Positions 28,158 through 36,531 of a stretch of DNA of 64,000 nucleotides are shown here, piece by piece. The stretch comes from Ochrobactrum sp. CM-21-5 (GTDB lineage: Bacteria > Pseudomonadota > Alphaproteobacteria > Rhizobiales > Rhizobiaceae), in contig NZ_JACLZJ010000001.1 of assembly GCF_014253075.1 (NCBI RefSeq), positions 124,001 to 188,000 on the forward strand, given 5' to 3'. The position numbers and the translations under genes are program-made. Position 1 is the stretch's first letter. Every line of letters starts with the position of its first letter. Below the pieces are notes generated by a model that saw only the letters and a list, made by a program, of their open reading frames with translations, made no database searches and was not told where the DNA came from.

Positions 28158-28383
28158 TCCATAGTTCCAATCAAAATGGCCCGAAACCTTTGCGGGATAT
28201 CGCTTTCGCGTTCCTGCCCGTACATCTGACGATTCATGGTTCTCGTGGGCATAAATGGAGGTTGTGCGTGCTCTTATCTATGCCATGTGGCGAGGAAAAG
28301 GCAAACGGGGATTGCCCGCTTTCATCAAAACATCTTATTCTCTCGCCGTCTCATCATGCCCTATTTGCGGGAGCCATCCGAAA

Positions 28384-29547
28384 ATGCCAGTGCTCAATCG
28401 TGTCGTCGAAACCCAAGCGGAAATCGCCGCATGGCGCCGCCAGCTGCACCAGAATCCCGAACTGCTCTACGACGTGCACGAAACCGCCAAATTCGTTGAA
28501 GAAAAACTGAACGCCTTCGGTTGCGATCGCATCGAAACCGGCGTGGGGCGCAGCGGCGTCGTAGCGGTCATCAAGGGACGACATGGAGACGGGCCGACCA
28601 TCGGCCTGCGGGCCGACATGGATGCGCTGCCCATCACGGAAACCAGCGGCGCTCCCTGGGCTTCACAAAACCCCGGAAAGGCGCATTCCTGCGGTCACGA
28701 CGGACATACGGCAATGCTGTTGGGCGCCGCGCAGTATCTGAGCGAAACACGCAACTTCCGCGGCTCGGTCGCACTGATTTTCCAGCCTGCGGAAGAAGGC
28801 GGCGCGGGCGGGCGGGCGATGGTTGAAGATGGACTGATGGAACGCTTCGCCATCTCGGAAGTTTTCGGCGTGCACAATATGCCGGGAATTCCGGTCGGCC
28901 AGTTCGCCATGTGCAAGGGCCCCATCATGGCCGCGACGGATGAATTCGACTTTTTCATCACGGGACGTGGCGGCCATGCGGCACAGCCGCACCGCACCAT
29001 CGATCCCATTCTTGCTGGTTCGCAATTGATACTCGCCCTGCAGGGAATTGTATCCCGCAATACCGACCCACTGGATTCACTCGTCATTTCCGTGACGAAG
29101 TTCATCGCGGGCGAAGCTTATAATGTCATCCCGGAAAAGGCGACGCTATCAGGTACGGTGCGCACGCTGAAGAACGAAACGCGCACCTTTGCCGAACGCC
29201 GTATCCGGGAAGCTGCGGCCGGTATCGCCGCTGTAACGGGCGCGGAGATCGCGGTACGCTATCAGAACAACTACCCCGTTACCTTCAACCACGATGTCCA
29301 GACGGATTTTGCCGCGCATGTGGCGACGAAAGTGGCGGGCGAAGGCAAGGTCACAAGCAATATCGAGCCGATGATGGCTGCGGAGGACTTCTCCTACATG
29401 CTGGAAGCGCGCCCCGGCGCGTATATCTTCGTCGGCAATGGAGATACCCCCGGCCTGCACCACCCGGCCTATGATTTCAATGATGAGGCCATTCCCTATG
29501 GCGTCAGCTATTTCGTGGCGCTGGCCGAAACCGCGCTCGCAGCCTGA
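28384..29547 (+). CDS. M20-family amidohydrolase (hippurate hydrolase-like)
   Basis: 387-residue metal-dependent amidohydrolase of the HipO/IAA-amino-acid hydrolase group. Metal and catalytic segments are RADMDALPI, HSCGHDGHTAM and FQPAEEGGAGG, with a dimerisation domain around GRGGHAAQPHRTIDPI. The C-terminal HHPAYDFND supplies another ligand. The ATG at 28384 (MPVLNRVVETQAEIAAWRR) fits family length; the frame runs upstream to 28255. Substrate is unpredictable: N-acyl amino acids are usual. Monocistronic, upstream of tRNA-Arg. Confidence 0.9.
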   Translation: MPVLNRVVETQAEIAAWRRQLHQNPELLYDVHETAKFVEEKLNAFGCDRIETGVGRSGVVAVIKGRHGDGPTIGLRADMDALPITETSGAPWASQNPGKAHSCGHDGHTAMLLGAAQYLSETRNFRGSVALIFQPAEEGGAGGRAMVEDGLMERFAISEVFGVHNMPGIPVGQFAMCKGPIMAATDEFDFFITGRGGHAAQPHRTIDPILAGSQLILALQGIVSRNTDPLDSLVISVTKFIAGEAYNVIPEKATLSGTVRTLKNETRTFAERRIREAAAGIAAVTGAEIAVRYQNNYPVTFNHDVQTDFAAHVATKVAGEGKVTSNIEPMMAAEDFSYMLEARPGAYIFVGNGDTPGLHHPAYDFNDEAIPYGVSYFVALAETALAA

Positions 29548-29672
29548 TGGCGAGGCTGACGAAGAAATCCTCCTGCTCCGCCTTTTGCGGGCTTGGCTAG
29601 GCTCATGAAAAACAGTATGTGTCGGATGTACTCGGCGTGGCGGAATCATCCCCTGCCCGCAGAGTATTGGCT

Positions 29673-29749
29673 GGTCCCGTAGCTCAGTAGGATAGAGCGA
29701 CAGATTCCTAATCTGTAGGTCACAGGTTCGATTCCTGTCGGGATCACCA
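29673..29749 (+). tRNA. tRNA-Arg (anticodon CCT)
   Basis: 77-nt cloverleaf. Acceptor GGTCCCG pairs with CGGGATC; the D arm is GCTC...GAGC; the anticodon arm ACAGA-TTCCTAA-TCTGT places CCT at 34-36, reading AGG; the T arm is ACAGG-TTCGATT-CCTGT; discriminator A and genomically encoded CCA. No duplicate of its 3' end was noticed downstream, so nothing indicates island insertion here. Confidence 0.97.
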
Positions 29750-29831
29750 CCCGATATTTCGCTCTTTGTTGGATCAAAGGGTTTCTTGAACTGCAAGTAT
29801 TAGTGCAATCCGCGTCCGATTTGGGGCATGT

Positions 29832-30629
29832 ATGATCGTTACCTTGTCAACTATTCCGCCACGTTTCGGTGAAGTTGGGAAAACACTGCAATCCATTCTG
29901 CGCCAGAAGCTTCCGGCCGAGCAGATAATTCTTTACATCCCCAAACATTACCGCCGATTTCCGGAATGGACAGGCACCCTGCCTTCCGTTCCCGATAGCA
30001 TATCGATACATCGGACGGAAACTGATCTGGGGCCGGCAACGAAAATCCTCCCCGCCATCAGCGAATTTTCCGGAAGTGACATCGACATTCTGTTTTGTGA
30101 TGACGATGTGGCTTACGATCCTCACTGGACACAACGATTTGCAGATCTTCGCAAAATCATGCCGAATGCCTGCCTAACGGAAGGTGGGAAAGATATCCTG
30201 GACATTGACATCCACTCGCGCACACAAAATCTATTGCCGCGCGCGGCAGGCACGTCTCGAAACTGGCGTTTCCGTCTGGCGTCCATAATCAAACACCGCC
30301 AACGACGAGCATCGCTATATTCGAGAAGCGGATATTGCGATGTATTTCTCGGCGTCAGCGGCGTTATGGTCCGCCCTGCTTTCTTCTCGCCTACGGTTTT
30401 CGACATTCCCGACATTCTGTGGACGGTGGACGACTATTGGCTTTCCGGCCATCTCGCAACCAATCACGTTCCCATCTGGCTCAATGCAGATGCACCGCGA
30501 CGCTCCGACAGAGCCAGCAGACGTGTGGAATCTCTGATGGCGATGGTTCACGAAGGCCACGACAGGCAAGCCGCCAATCAGGCTTGCATTGACTATTACC
30601 GCCGGACCTACGGCGTCTGGCAACCCTGA
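29832..30629 (+). CDS. Glycosyltransferase-like (GT-A type) protein
   Basis: 265 residues. It begins MIVTLSTIPPRFGEVGKTLQS, the GT-A-like opening of small family-2-type glycosyltransferases. It carries an acidic DxD-type motif (LFCDDDVAYD, near residue 94) and LGPATKILP upstream. A second acid cluster, TVDDYWLSGH, near residue 200 is in the place of the acceptor-binding region. No signal peptide or membrane anchor. No other polysaccharide genes flank it, and donor and acceptor are unknown. Confidence 0.72.
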   Translation: MIVTLSTIPPRFGEVGKTLQSILRQKLPAEQIILYIPKHYRRFPEWTGTLPSVPDSISIHRTETDLGPATKILPAISEFSGSDIDILFCDDDVAYDPHWTQRFADLRKIMPNACLTEGGKDILDIDIHSRTQNLLPRAAGTSRNWRFRLASIIKHRQRRASLYSRSGYCDVFLGVSGVMVRPAFFSPTVFDIPDILWTVDDYWLSGHLATNHVPIWLNADAPRRSDRASRRVESLMAMVHEGHDRQAANQACIDYYRRTYGVWQP

Positions 30630-30664
30630 AGCCAGTCTTTCGCGGATATTTATATTCCCTTACC

Positions 30665-31429
30665 TCAGCCCCCATAGGGCCAATTGGCTTGCGAGAACAC
30701 GCCACCGTCCACCCAGATCGTCTGACCGGTCACGAAGCCTGCCGCATCCGAAACAAGGAATAAAGTCGGTCCCGAGAGATCTTCGGCTGTGCCGACGCGC
30801 CCCAGCGGCGTGATTTTCGACCAGGTGTCGGCATAATCCTCCGCCTCCATCGCCGTGCGCTCGTTAAGAATGGCGCCCGGCGCGATGCAGTTCACGCGAA
30901 TGCCATGGGGTCCAAGCTCGACGGCGGAGATTTTCGTGAATTGTTCGATGCCGCCTTTCGAAGCCGTGTAGGAGACAAGCTTCGGGAAAGCGAGCTTGTT
31001 GCAGCCGGAGCCTATATTGACGATCGCCCCCCTTTTTCCAGCCTCCACCATGCGGCGCGCTGCTTCCTGCGTGTTGAGAAAACATCCCTTCAGATTGGTG
31101 CGGATCACATCGTCCCAACCGTCCTCGGAAAGCTCCAGCAGCGGAGCCCAGGTCTGGATACCGGCATTGTTGACCAGCACATCGGGCGCATCGCCGAACC
31201 AGCGGCATGCCTTCTCATAAAAACTCTTCACGTCAGCGAGATTGCCGGCATCACAGGCCAGCCAGAAAACTTTCCCGCCTGCTTCCTCGACCTCTGCCGC
31301 AAGCGCTTTGGCTGGCGCATCGTCACCGACATAGGTGAACGCAACCGCATAGCCTGCCGCGACAAATGCCGAAACGAGGGTGCGCCCGATACCGATGCTT
31401 CCGCCCGTAATGACTGCCAGTCTCGCCAT
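30665..31429 (-). CDS. SDR-family oxidoreductase
   Basis: 254-residue classical short-chain dehydrogenase/reductase. It has the NAD(P)-binding TGGSIGIGRT, NNAGIQ, the catalytic Ser in NIGSG and Tyr-x3-Lys in YTASKGG. It ends with the typical SDAAGFVTGQTIWVDGGV substrate/cofactor region. Substrate not predictable; no pathway neighbours. Convergent with the glycosyltransferase-like gene and divergent from the GFA gene. Confidence 0.88.
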   Translation of the reverse strand: MARLAVITGGSIGIGRTLVSAFVAAGYAVAFTYVGDDAPAKALAAEVEEAGGKVFWLACDAGNLADVKSFYEKACRWFGDAPDVLVNNAGIQTWAPLLELSEDGWDDVIRTNLKGCFLNTQEAARRMVEAGKRGAIVNIGSGCNKLAFPKLVSYTASKGGIEQFTKISAVELGPHGIRVNCIAPGAILNERTAMEAEDYADTWSKITPLGRVGTAEDLSGPTLFLVSDAAGFVTGQTIWVDGGVFSQANWPYGG

Positions 31430-31527
31430 AATGTTCCTCCCGGTGACGGGACGAATTTAGCCGGATTTCCACAATGGTAAACCGGCGAAAAAGAAAATAT
31501 CATCCAGACAAAGACGAGGAGTGGAAA

Positions 31528-31974
31528 ATGAACCCCGACATCAAAGAAGCCAATGGCGCCTGCCACTGCGGAACCGTGCGCTTTCATGTAAAACTGGCCG
31601 ACGGGCTTCACAGCGCGCGCCGCTGTACCTGTTCCTACTGCCGGATGCGTGGAGCGATAGCCGTTTCGGCCGATCTCGATGGGTTGAAAATTCTTGAGGG
31701 CGAAGAGGCGCTGTCGCTCTACACTTTCAACACAGGCGTGGCGAAACACTTCTTCTGCTCGAAATGCGGGATTTACACGCATCACCAGCGCCGTTCCAAC
31801 CCGCGCCAGTTCGGCGTGAATGCCGCCTGCCTCGAAGGCATATCACCCTTTGATTTTAAGGTTGTGCCAGTGAATGACGGAATGACACACCCTGCCGATG
31901 ACCCGCAGCATCGCGGATCGCGCATAGTCGGATATTACCAATATAAGGAAGTAAGTACATTTATTAAAGAATAA
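31528..31974 (+). CDS. GFA/CENP-V zinc-binding family protein
   Basis: 148 residues with the GFA (glutathione-dependent formaldehyde-activating) fold. Zinc ligands are visible in GACHCGTVRF, CTCSYCRMRG and FFCSKCGIYTHH, the CxC, CxxC and CxxC clusters of the family. GAGGAGTGG precedes the ATG at 31528; the frame is open upstream to 31474. The related enzyme Gfa activates formaldehyde with glutathione, but most family members are unassigned. The 3' end runs into an AT-rich stretch. Confidence 0.88.
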   Translation: MNPDIKEANGACHCGTVRFHVKLADGLHSARRCTCSYCRMRGAIAVSADLDGLKILEGEEALSLYTFNTGVAKHFFCSKCGIYTHHQRRSNPRQFGVNAACLEGISPFDFKVVPVNDGMTHPADDPQHRGSRIVGYYQYKEVSTFIKE

Positions 31975-32056
31975 TTATTGTGAGAATTGAAGTCTATAAA
32001 AAGCCATAATCCTATATAACGATTACTTATTGTAACTTTATTAGGATATTTTTATT

Positions 32057-32449
32057 ATGAAATATATTTATATTATTGCAATAATGGCCATTATTTCCGC
32101 TTATCCTGCAACGGCTGCCAGACAAACAGACCCGATATCGGATAATCTGTCGATCATCGCGTCACCGACAAAGGAAACTGTGACCAGCGGAAAGGATACC
32201 TTATTCTACACGCAGCTTTTTGATGTTGTAATCACCAATCATGGGGATAAGGACGTGGATCTAGAAAAGGTCAGCTTTGTTGCTAATGACGGCATCGACA
32301 AGAAGTTCGGTGTCAGTATCATTGAAGACAAGATCAGCACTGGAACGTTAAGAGCAGGGCAAGTCATTAAAGGTTTCATCGGGTTTTCATCACCCGACGC
32401 GTCCATTTATAAAGTGCGCGTGATCCATGTACAGGATGAATACCAGTAA
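32057..32449 (+). CDS. Small secreted protein, possibly DUF4354
   Basis: 130 residues with a clear Sec signal (MKYIYIIAIMAIISAYPATA, cleavage near residue 20). The mature part (YTQLFDVVITNHGDKDVDLE, TGTLRAGQVIKGFIGFSS, IYKVRVIHV) looks like a single beta-sandwich domain and resembles DUF4354 as I remember it. Function unknown. The gene and its flanks (31975-32628) are clearly AT-richer than the surroundings, suggesting foreign origin. A degenerate repeat (copy C) follows it. Confidence 0.65.
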   Translation: MKYIYIIAIMAIISAYPATAARQTDPISDNLSIIASPTKETVTSGKDTLFYTQLFDVVITNHGDKDVDLEKVSFVANDGIDKKFGVSIIEDKISTGTLRAGQVIKGFIGFSSPDASIYKVRVIHVQDEYQ

Positions 32450-32460
32450 ATTTTTGATAA

Positions 32461-32527
32461 ATCATTTCCAGAAAAACCATCGCGTGGTTTTGCTCTGGAT
32501 AACACGAGGAAACAAAAAATTGGAGCG
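32461..32527 (+). repeat. Degenerate intergenic palindromic repeat, copy C
   Basis: CCAGA-AAAACCA (32468-32479), the loop TCGCG, then TGGTTTT-gc-TCTGG (32485-32498), followed by AACACGAGGAAACAAAAAAT and TGGAGCG. It aligns almost gap-free with copy A at 8821. It lies between the AT-rich secreted-protein gene and the end of the catabolic operon. No U-tract follows the hairpin, so a terminator role is doubtful. Confidence 0.6.
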
Positions 32528-32628
32528 ACTCCAGTAAAAAAACTCGGAGCCCTCTCCTTTTATAGATTTATTTCACACCATTTTTGAAAAGAATGCTGCT
32601 TTGTTCTTTTTAATACTTGGAATTTACC

Positions 32629-34260
32629 TCAAGCCGAATGTCGGCGATCATTCCTTTCCCACAAGAACACAGCAGGCGGCAGCGGATCATGCCCCCGAAT
32701 GATATCCGCGCCTTTTTCACCCATCATGATGGTCGGCGCATTGGTGTTGCAGGACGGCACACGCGGCATGATCGAACTGTCGCACACGCGCAGCCCCTCC
32801 AGCCCATGAACCTTTAATTCGGGGTCGACGACGGCCATGGCGTCCGTGCCCATCTTGCAGGTGCCGACCGGATGGTGATCGGTCTTGGCGTTGGCGCAGG
32901 CATAATCGAACAATTCATCATCGCTCATGACTTTTGGCCCCGGCAGGCGTTCGGCCATCACGAAGGGCTTGAGCGCGTTCTGGCTCATGATCTCGCGTGC
33001 GATCTTCAGTCCCTCCAGCGACATTTTCACATCATGCGGGTCGCTCCAGTAATTCGGGTCGATCAAGGGTGCGGCCGCCGGATCGCTGGATGAAAGCCGC
33101 ACGCTGCCCCGCGAACGCGGATGCAGATAGGCGGAATTGAGCGTCACACCGGCGTTTTTGAGTTTTTCAACCCCCGCCTCGATGCCCGAGCCAAGCCCTA
33201 GGTGAAACTGGATATCAGGCGAGCGCGCATCCGGGTCCGCATACCAGAAGCCGCCGGTTTCAAACAGGCTCGATGCCACCGGCCCCGAACGCAGCACAAT
33301 ATATTGAAGGCCTGCGGCAAGCGTGCGGTGCAGCTTCGCCACGCCGTCATAGGTGTGATCGCCGGTGCATTCGCAGATCACGAACAGATCGAGATGATCC
33401 TGCAAGTTTTCGCCCACACCCGCCAGATCATGCTTCACATCGACACCGACCTGCTTGAGATGATCGGCAGGGCCGATACCCGATTGCAAAAGCAGCTTCG
33501 GCGACCCGATGGCGCCCGATGCGACGATCACCTCGCGCGAGGCGCGCAGCACCTCGCCGCTCATCAGTGCAACGCCGGTGGCACGGCTCTTTTCCAGCAT
33601 AATGTTGCGCACCGCGGCATTCATGCGAATAGTCAGGTTTTTGCGCTCGCGGATCGGCGCGAGATAGGCCAGCGAAGCGGAAGAACGGCGGCGATTGCGC
33701 TGCGTAAGCTGATAAAAGCCGACGCCTGCCTGCTCACGTCCGTTGAAATCGGGATTGTAGGGAATGCCCAGTTCCTGCCCCGCTCGAATATAGGCATCGC
33801 AAATGGGCAGCGGCGCAGATGGCATGGAGACACCCAGCGGCCCGCCATAGGAGTGATAATCGTCGTTGAAGCGCTGATTATCCTCGGCGCGTTTGAAATA
33901 AGGCAGAACGCTGCGATAATCCCAGCCGGTGCAGCCGTCTTCGGTGGCCCACAGATCATAATCGGCTGCATTGCCGCGCGTGTAAATCTGCGCATTGATG
34001 GTGGAGCCGCCGCCAATCACTTTCGCCTGCGTATAGCGAAGCACGCGGTTTTTCATGTGCTTCTGCGGCACGGTTTCCCAGCCCCAGCTTCCCACGCCCC
34101 TGGTCATCCTGGCAAAACCGGCTGGCATGTGGAACAGCGGGTTCCAGTCGCTTCCGCCCGCTTCCAGCAGCAGCACTTTCACTGCTGCATCCTCGCTCAG
34201 GCGATTGGCGAGAACGCATCCGGCAGGCCCGCCGCCGACAATGATATAATCATAAGCCAT
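32629..34260 (-). CDS. GMC-family FAD alcohol/polyol dehydrogenase (choline dehydrogenase-like)
   Basis: 543 residues. FAD-binding IIVGGGPAGCVLANRLSED opens the protein; GMC signature 1 is VIGGGSTINAQIY and signature 2 ASGAIGSPKLLLQSGIGP. The C-terminal catalytic region has HPVGTCKMG (His) and SCNTNAPTIM (Asn). This is the choline/aliphatic alcohol dehydrogenase branch, with no signal peptide. Last gene of an eight-gene minus-strand operon, 11 nt after an SDR gene. In this context it probably oxidises an alcohol intermediate or the primary substrate; identity unknown. Confidence 0.9.
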   Translation of the reverse strand: MAYDYIIVGGGPAGCVLANRLSEDAAVKVLLLEAGGSDWNPLFHMPAGFARMTRGVGSWGWETVPQKHMKNRVLRYTQAKVIGGGSTINAQIYTRGNAADYDLWATEDGCTGWDYRSVLPYFKRAEDNQRFNDDYHSYGGPLGVSMPSAPLPICDAYIRAGQELGIPYNPDFNGREQAGVGFYQLTQRNRRRSSASLAYLAPIRERKNLTIRMNAAVRNIMLEKSRATGVALMSGEVLRASREVIVASGAIGSPKLLLQSGIGPADHLKQVGVDVKHDLAGVGENLQDHLDLFVICECTGDHTYDGVAKLHRTLAAGLQYIVLRSGPVASSLFETGGFWYADPDARSPDIQFHLGLGSGIEAGVEKLKNAGVTLNSAYLHPRSRGSVRLSSSDPAAAPLIDPNYWSDPHDVKMSLEGLKIAREIMSQNALKPFVMAERLPGPKVMSDDELFDYACANAKTDHHPVGTCKMGTDAMAVVDPELKVHGLEGLRVCDSSIMPRVPSCNTNAPTIMMGEKGADIIRGHDPLPPAVFLWERNDRRHSA

Positions 34261-34271
34261 GGCATTTCTTC

Positions 34272-35045
34272 CTAAAGTTTTGCGATTGACAGGCCGCCAT
34301 CGGCACTGATGGCCGAACCGGTGGCGAAGATGAAATCGCCGCCCGCAAGACCGGCAACGATAGCGCCCACATCGCCCGCCTCGCCCCAGCGCTTCATCGG
34401 CACCAGCCCATCTTCTATCAGCGTGTCATAACGTGCGGCGACCTTTGCGGTCATATCGGTGCGAATAATGCCGGGCCGCACCTCGAAAACCCCGATGCGC
34501 GCTTCCGCCAGCCGCAGGGCCAGCCCCTGCACGAAAGCCGAAAGCCCCGCCTTGCTGATGCAGTAATCAAGCCGCTCGGGCGATGTCATCACGGATGAAA
34601 CCGAGCTGATCGTCGTAATACTGCGCGAAAACGGCACCTCCGCCGCCGAAAGCATCGCCTTCACCACGGCCTGCGTGAAAAACACCGTGCCGCGCAGGTT
34701 CACATTCATGATCGTGTCAAAATTTTCCGGCTTCAGGCCCAGAAAATCGCCGCGCTCGACCGAACCCATCCCGGCATTGTTGACGAGGCAATCAATGCCG
34801 CCGAACTCCGCAAGCACTGTGTCCACAACTGCTTCATGCCGGGCGACATTGGCCAGATCGCTTTCGAGAAAAACCACTTTTCGTCCGGTTTCCTGCAATT
34901 CCTTTACGGCGCTTCTGGCCGTCTCATCATGTTCGCGGTCGGTAATGGCGAGATCGAAGCCCTTGTCCGCGAGCGAGCGCGCAATGGCAAAACCAATGCC
35001 GCGCCTTGCGCCGGTCACCAGCGCCACGGGTCGTTGACGCGTCAT
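34272..35045 (-). CDS. SDR-family oxidoreductase (3-ketoacyl reductase-like)
   Basis: 257 residues: TGARRGIGFAIARSLAD, NNAGMGS, catalytic Ser in TTISSVSS and Tyr-x3-Lys in YCISKAG, ending FATGSAISADGGLSI. Start overlaps the upstream GMC stop by 4 nt (ATGA), tying it to the operon. A role in oxidising or reducing a hydroxyl/keto intermediate together with the two GMC enzymes is inferred from context only. Confidence 0.88.
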   Translation of the reverse strand: MTRQRPVALVTGARRGIGFAIARSLADKGFDLAITDREHDETARSAVKELQETGRKVVFLESDLANVARHEAVVDTVLAEFGGIDCLVNNAGMGSVERGDFLGLKPENFDTIMNVNLRGTVFFTQAVVKAMLSAAEVPFSRSITTISSVSSVMTSPERLDYCISKAGLSAFVQGLALRLAEARIGVFEVRPGIIRTDMTAKVAARYDTLIEDGLVPMKRWGEAGDVGAIVAGLAGGDFIFATGSAISADGGLSIAKL

Positions 35046-36520
35046 GCAAGCGCCTCCTTTTTAATATGATCGGCCACGCGTAAAGCCTGGGCCGCAATGG
35101 TGAGCGCCGGATTGACCGCCGCCGATGTCGGCAGGAAAGACGCATCCACCACAAACAGATTGGGATGATCGAAAGCGCGGCAATAAGGATCGAGCGGCGC
35201 TGTCGCCGGATCATTGCCGATCCGCACCGTGCCGCATTGATGCGAGGGTGTGCGCCGGTCGAAAGCCTGCGAAAGCACGATGGGAAAGCCTGCCTGCCTG
35301 AGCACGGATTTGAGCCTTTCCACCAGCATCAGATGCGCTTTCCAATTGCTGCGCACCCAGCGCAGAACAATGCGCTCGCCATCCACGCTCACGCGGCTGT
35401 CGGGCGAAGGCAGATCCTCGCTCATCGCATAAAAATCCACCGTGCGCCGCGCAATGCGGTTGAGCAGCCATTCGGGCACGCGCGGCATATTCGCCTTTAA
35501 AACCGCGCCCGAAACGCGGCCCAGCAATTGCACATTGCCCAGCGGCGGCCCGCCTGCCCCATCGCCAAGATAGAAATCATTGAAGCCGAATGTCTTCTGG
35601 TAAACGCTGTCATTGCGAAAGCGCGGATCAAGGCCAATCACCGCGCTGGCATTGTGGTTCATAAAATTGCGTCCCACCTGATCGGAACTGTTGGCCAGCC
35701 CCGAACGCAGCAGCAGCGCCGCCGATTGCACCGCGCCCGCTGAAACAATGACCAGCCTGGGGCGCAGTTGCCGCGCTTCGCCATTCCTCACGTAATGCAC
35801 GGCAGCGATCCGCGCGCCCTCCGCCTCCAGCCGCGTCACCCTTGCGGATGTTTCCAGCTTCACATTAGGAAATTCGAGCGCCGCCGCCAGCGGGCAGGTT
35901 TCGGCATCCATCTTGCCGTCATCGCAGTTGGGATGGGCATCCCAAGGCGTCCTGCCCTTCGCCAGCCAGCGTTCAATATCGACGCCAAGCGGCAGGGAAG
36001 CGGCGCTAATGCCGTTCCTTTTCAGCCTTGCGCGCAGATCAGCAATGGCCGGTTCATCCGGCACGGGTGCAAACGGATAGGGCTGCGAATGATGCGGCTC
36101 GCTCGGATCCTCGCCCAACGCACCGCGCACCTTGAACAATTGCTCGGCGCGGCCATACCACGGCTCCAGCTCCTCATAGGGAAAAGGCCATGCCGGGGAC
36201 ACGCCTTCAAGATGCGCCATCTCCTCAAAATCCTCGCGGCGATAGCGCAGCAGCACCGCCCCATAGAATTTTGAATTGCCGCCCACATTATAATAATTGC
36301 CCGGATTGAACGGCGTGCCGTCCGCCTCATACCAGCTCTCTTTCGGGCGGAAGAAGCCGCGCTGGAAAATGGCGCGCGGATCGCGATTTTCCGGTCGGTC
36401 GGCCAGCCGCTCGCCTGCTTCCAGAATGACAATTTCAGCGCCCGACCCAGCCAGCCCGGCGGCGATTGTCGCGCCGCCGATTCCTGATCCGATAATGACA
36501 ATATCCGGCTGACCTCCCAT
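35042..36520 (-). CDS. GMC-family FAD oxidoreductase, gluconate-dehydrogenase/sugar-oxidase-like
   Basis: 492 residues. IIGSGIGGATIAAGLAGSG binds FAD; YYNVGGNSKFYGAVLLRYR and VIVSAGAVQSAALLLRSGL are the GMC signatures. The C-terminus has the catalytic pair THQCGT-like (PSHQCGTVRIG, His) and AAVNPALTIAAQAL (Asn). It differs from the other GMC protein of this operon and is closer in pattern to gluconate 2-dehydrogenase large subunits and sugar oxidases. No Tat signal or cytochrome/small-subunit partner gene is adjacent, so a soluble cytosolic enzyme is expected. Overlaps the next gene by 4 nt. Confidence 0.88.
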   Translation of the reverse strand: MGGQPDIVIIGSGIGGATIAAGLAGSGAEIVILEAGERLADRPENRDPRAIFQRGFFRPKESWYEADGTPFNPGNYYNVGGNSKFYGAVLLRYRREDFEEMAHLEGVSPAWPFPYEELEPWYGRAEQLFKVRGALGEDPSEPHHSQPYPFAPVPDEPAIADLRARLKRNGISAASLPLGVDIERWLAKGRTPWDAHPNCDDGKMDAETCPLAAALEFPNVKLETSARVTRLEAEGARIAAVHYVRNGEARQLRPRLVIVSAGAVQSAALLLRSGLANSSDQVGRNFMNHNASAVIGLDPRFRNDSVYQKTFGFNDFYLGDGAGGPPLGNVQLLGRVSGAVLKANMPRVPEWLLNRIARRTVDFYAMSEDLPSPDSRVSVDGERIVLRWVRSNWKAHLMLVERLKSVLRQAGFPIVLSQAFDRRTPSHQCGTVRIGNDPATAPLDPYCRAFDHPNLFVVDASFLPTSAAVNPALTIAAQALRVADHIKKEALA

Positions 36521-36531
36521 CGCCGTCGCTC

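Noticed and set aside
29149..29796. 215-codon minus-strand frame containing PDRNRTCDLQIRNLSLYPTELRD
   Set aside because: This string is the reverse translation of the tRNA-Arg gene at 29673-29749, a known database artefact; the rest overlaps the M20 gene.
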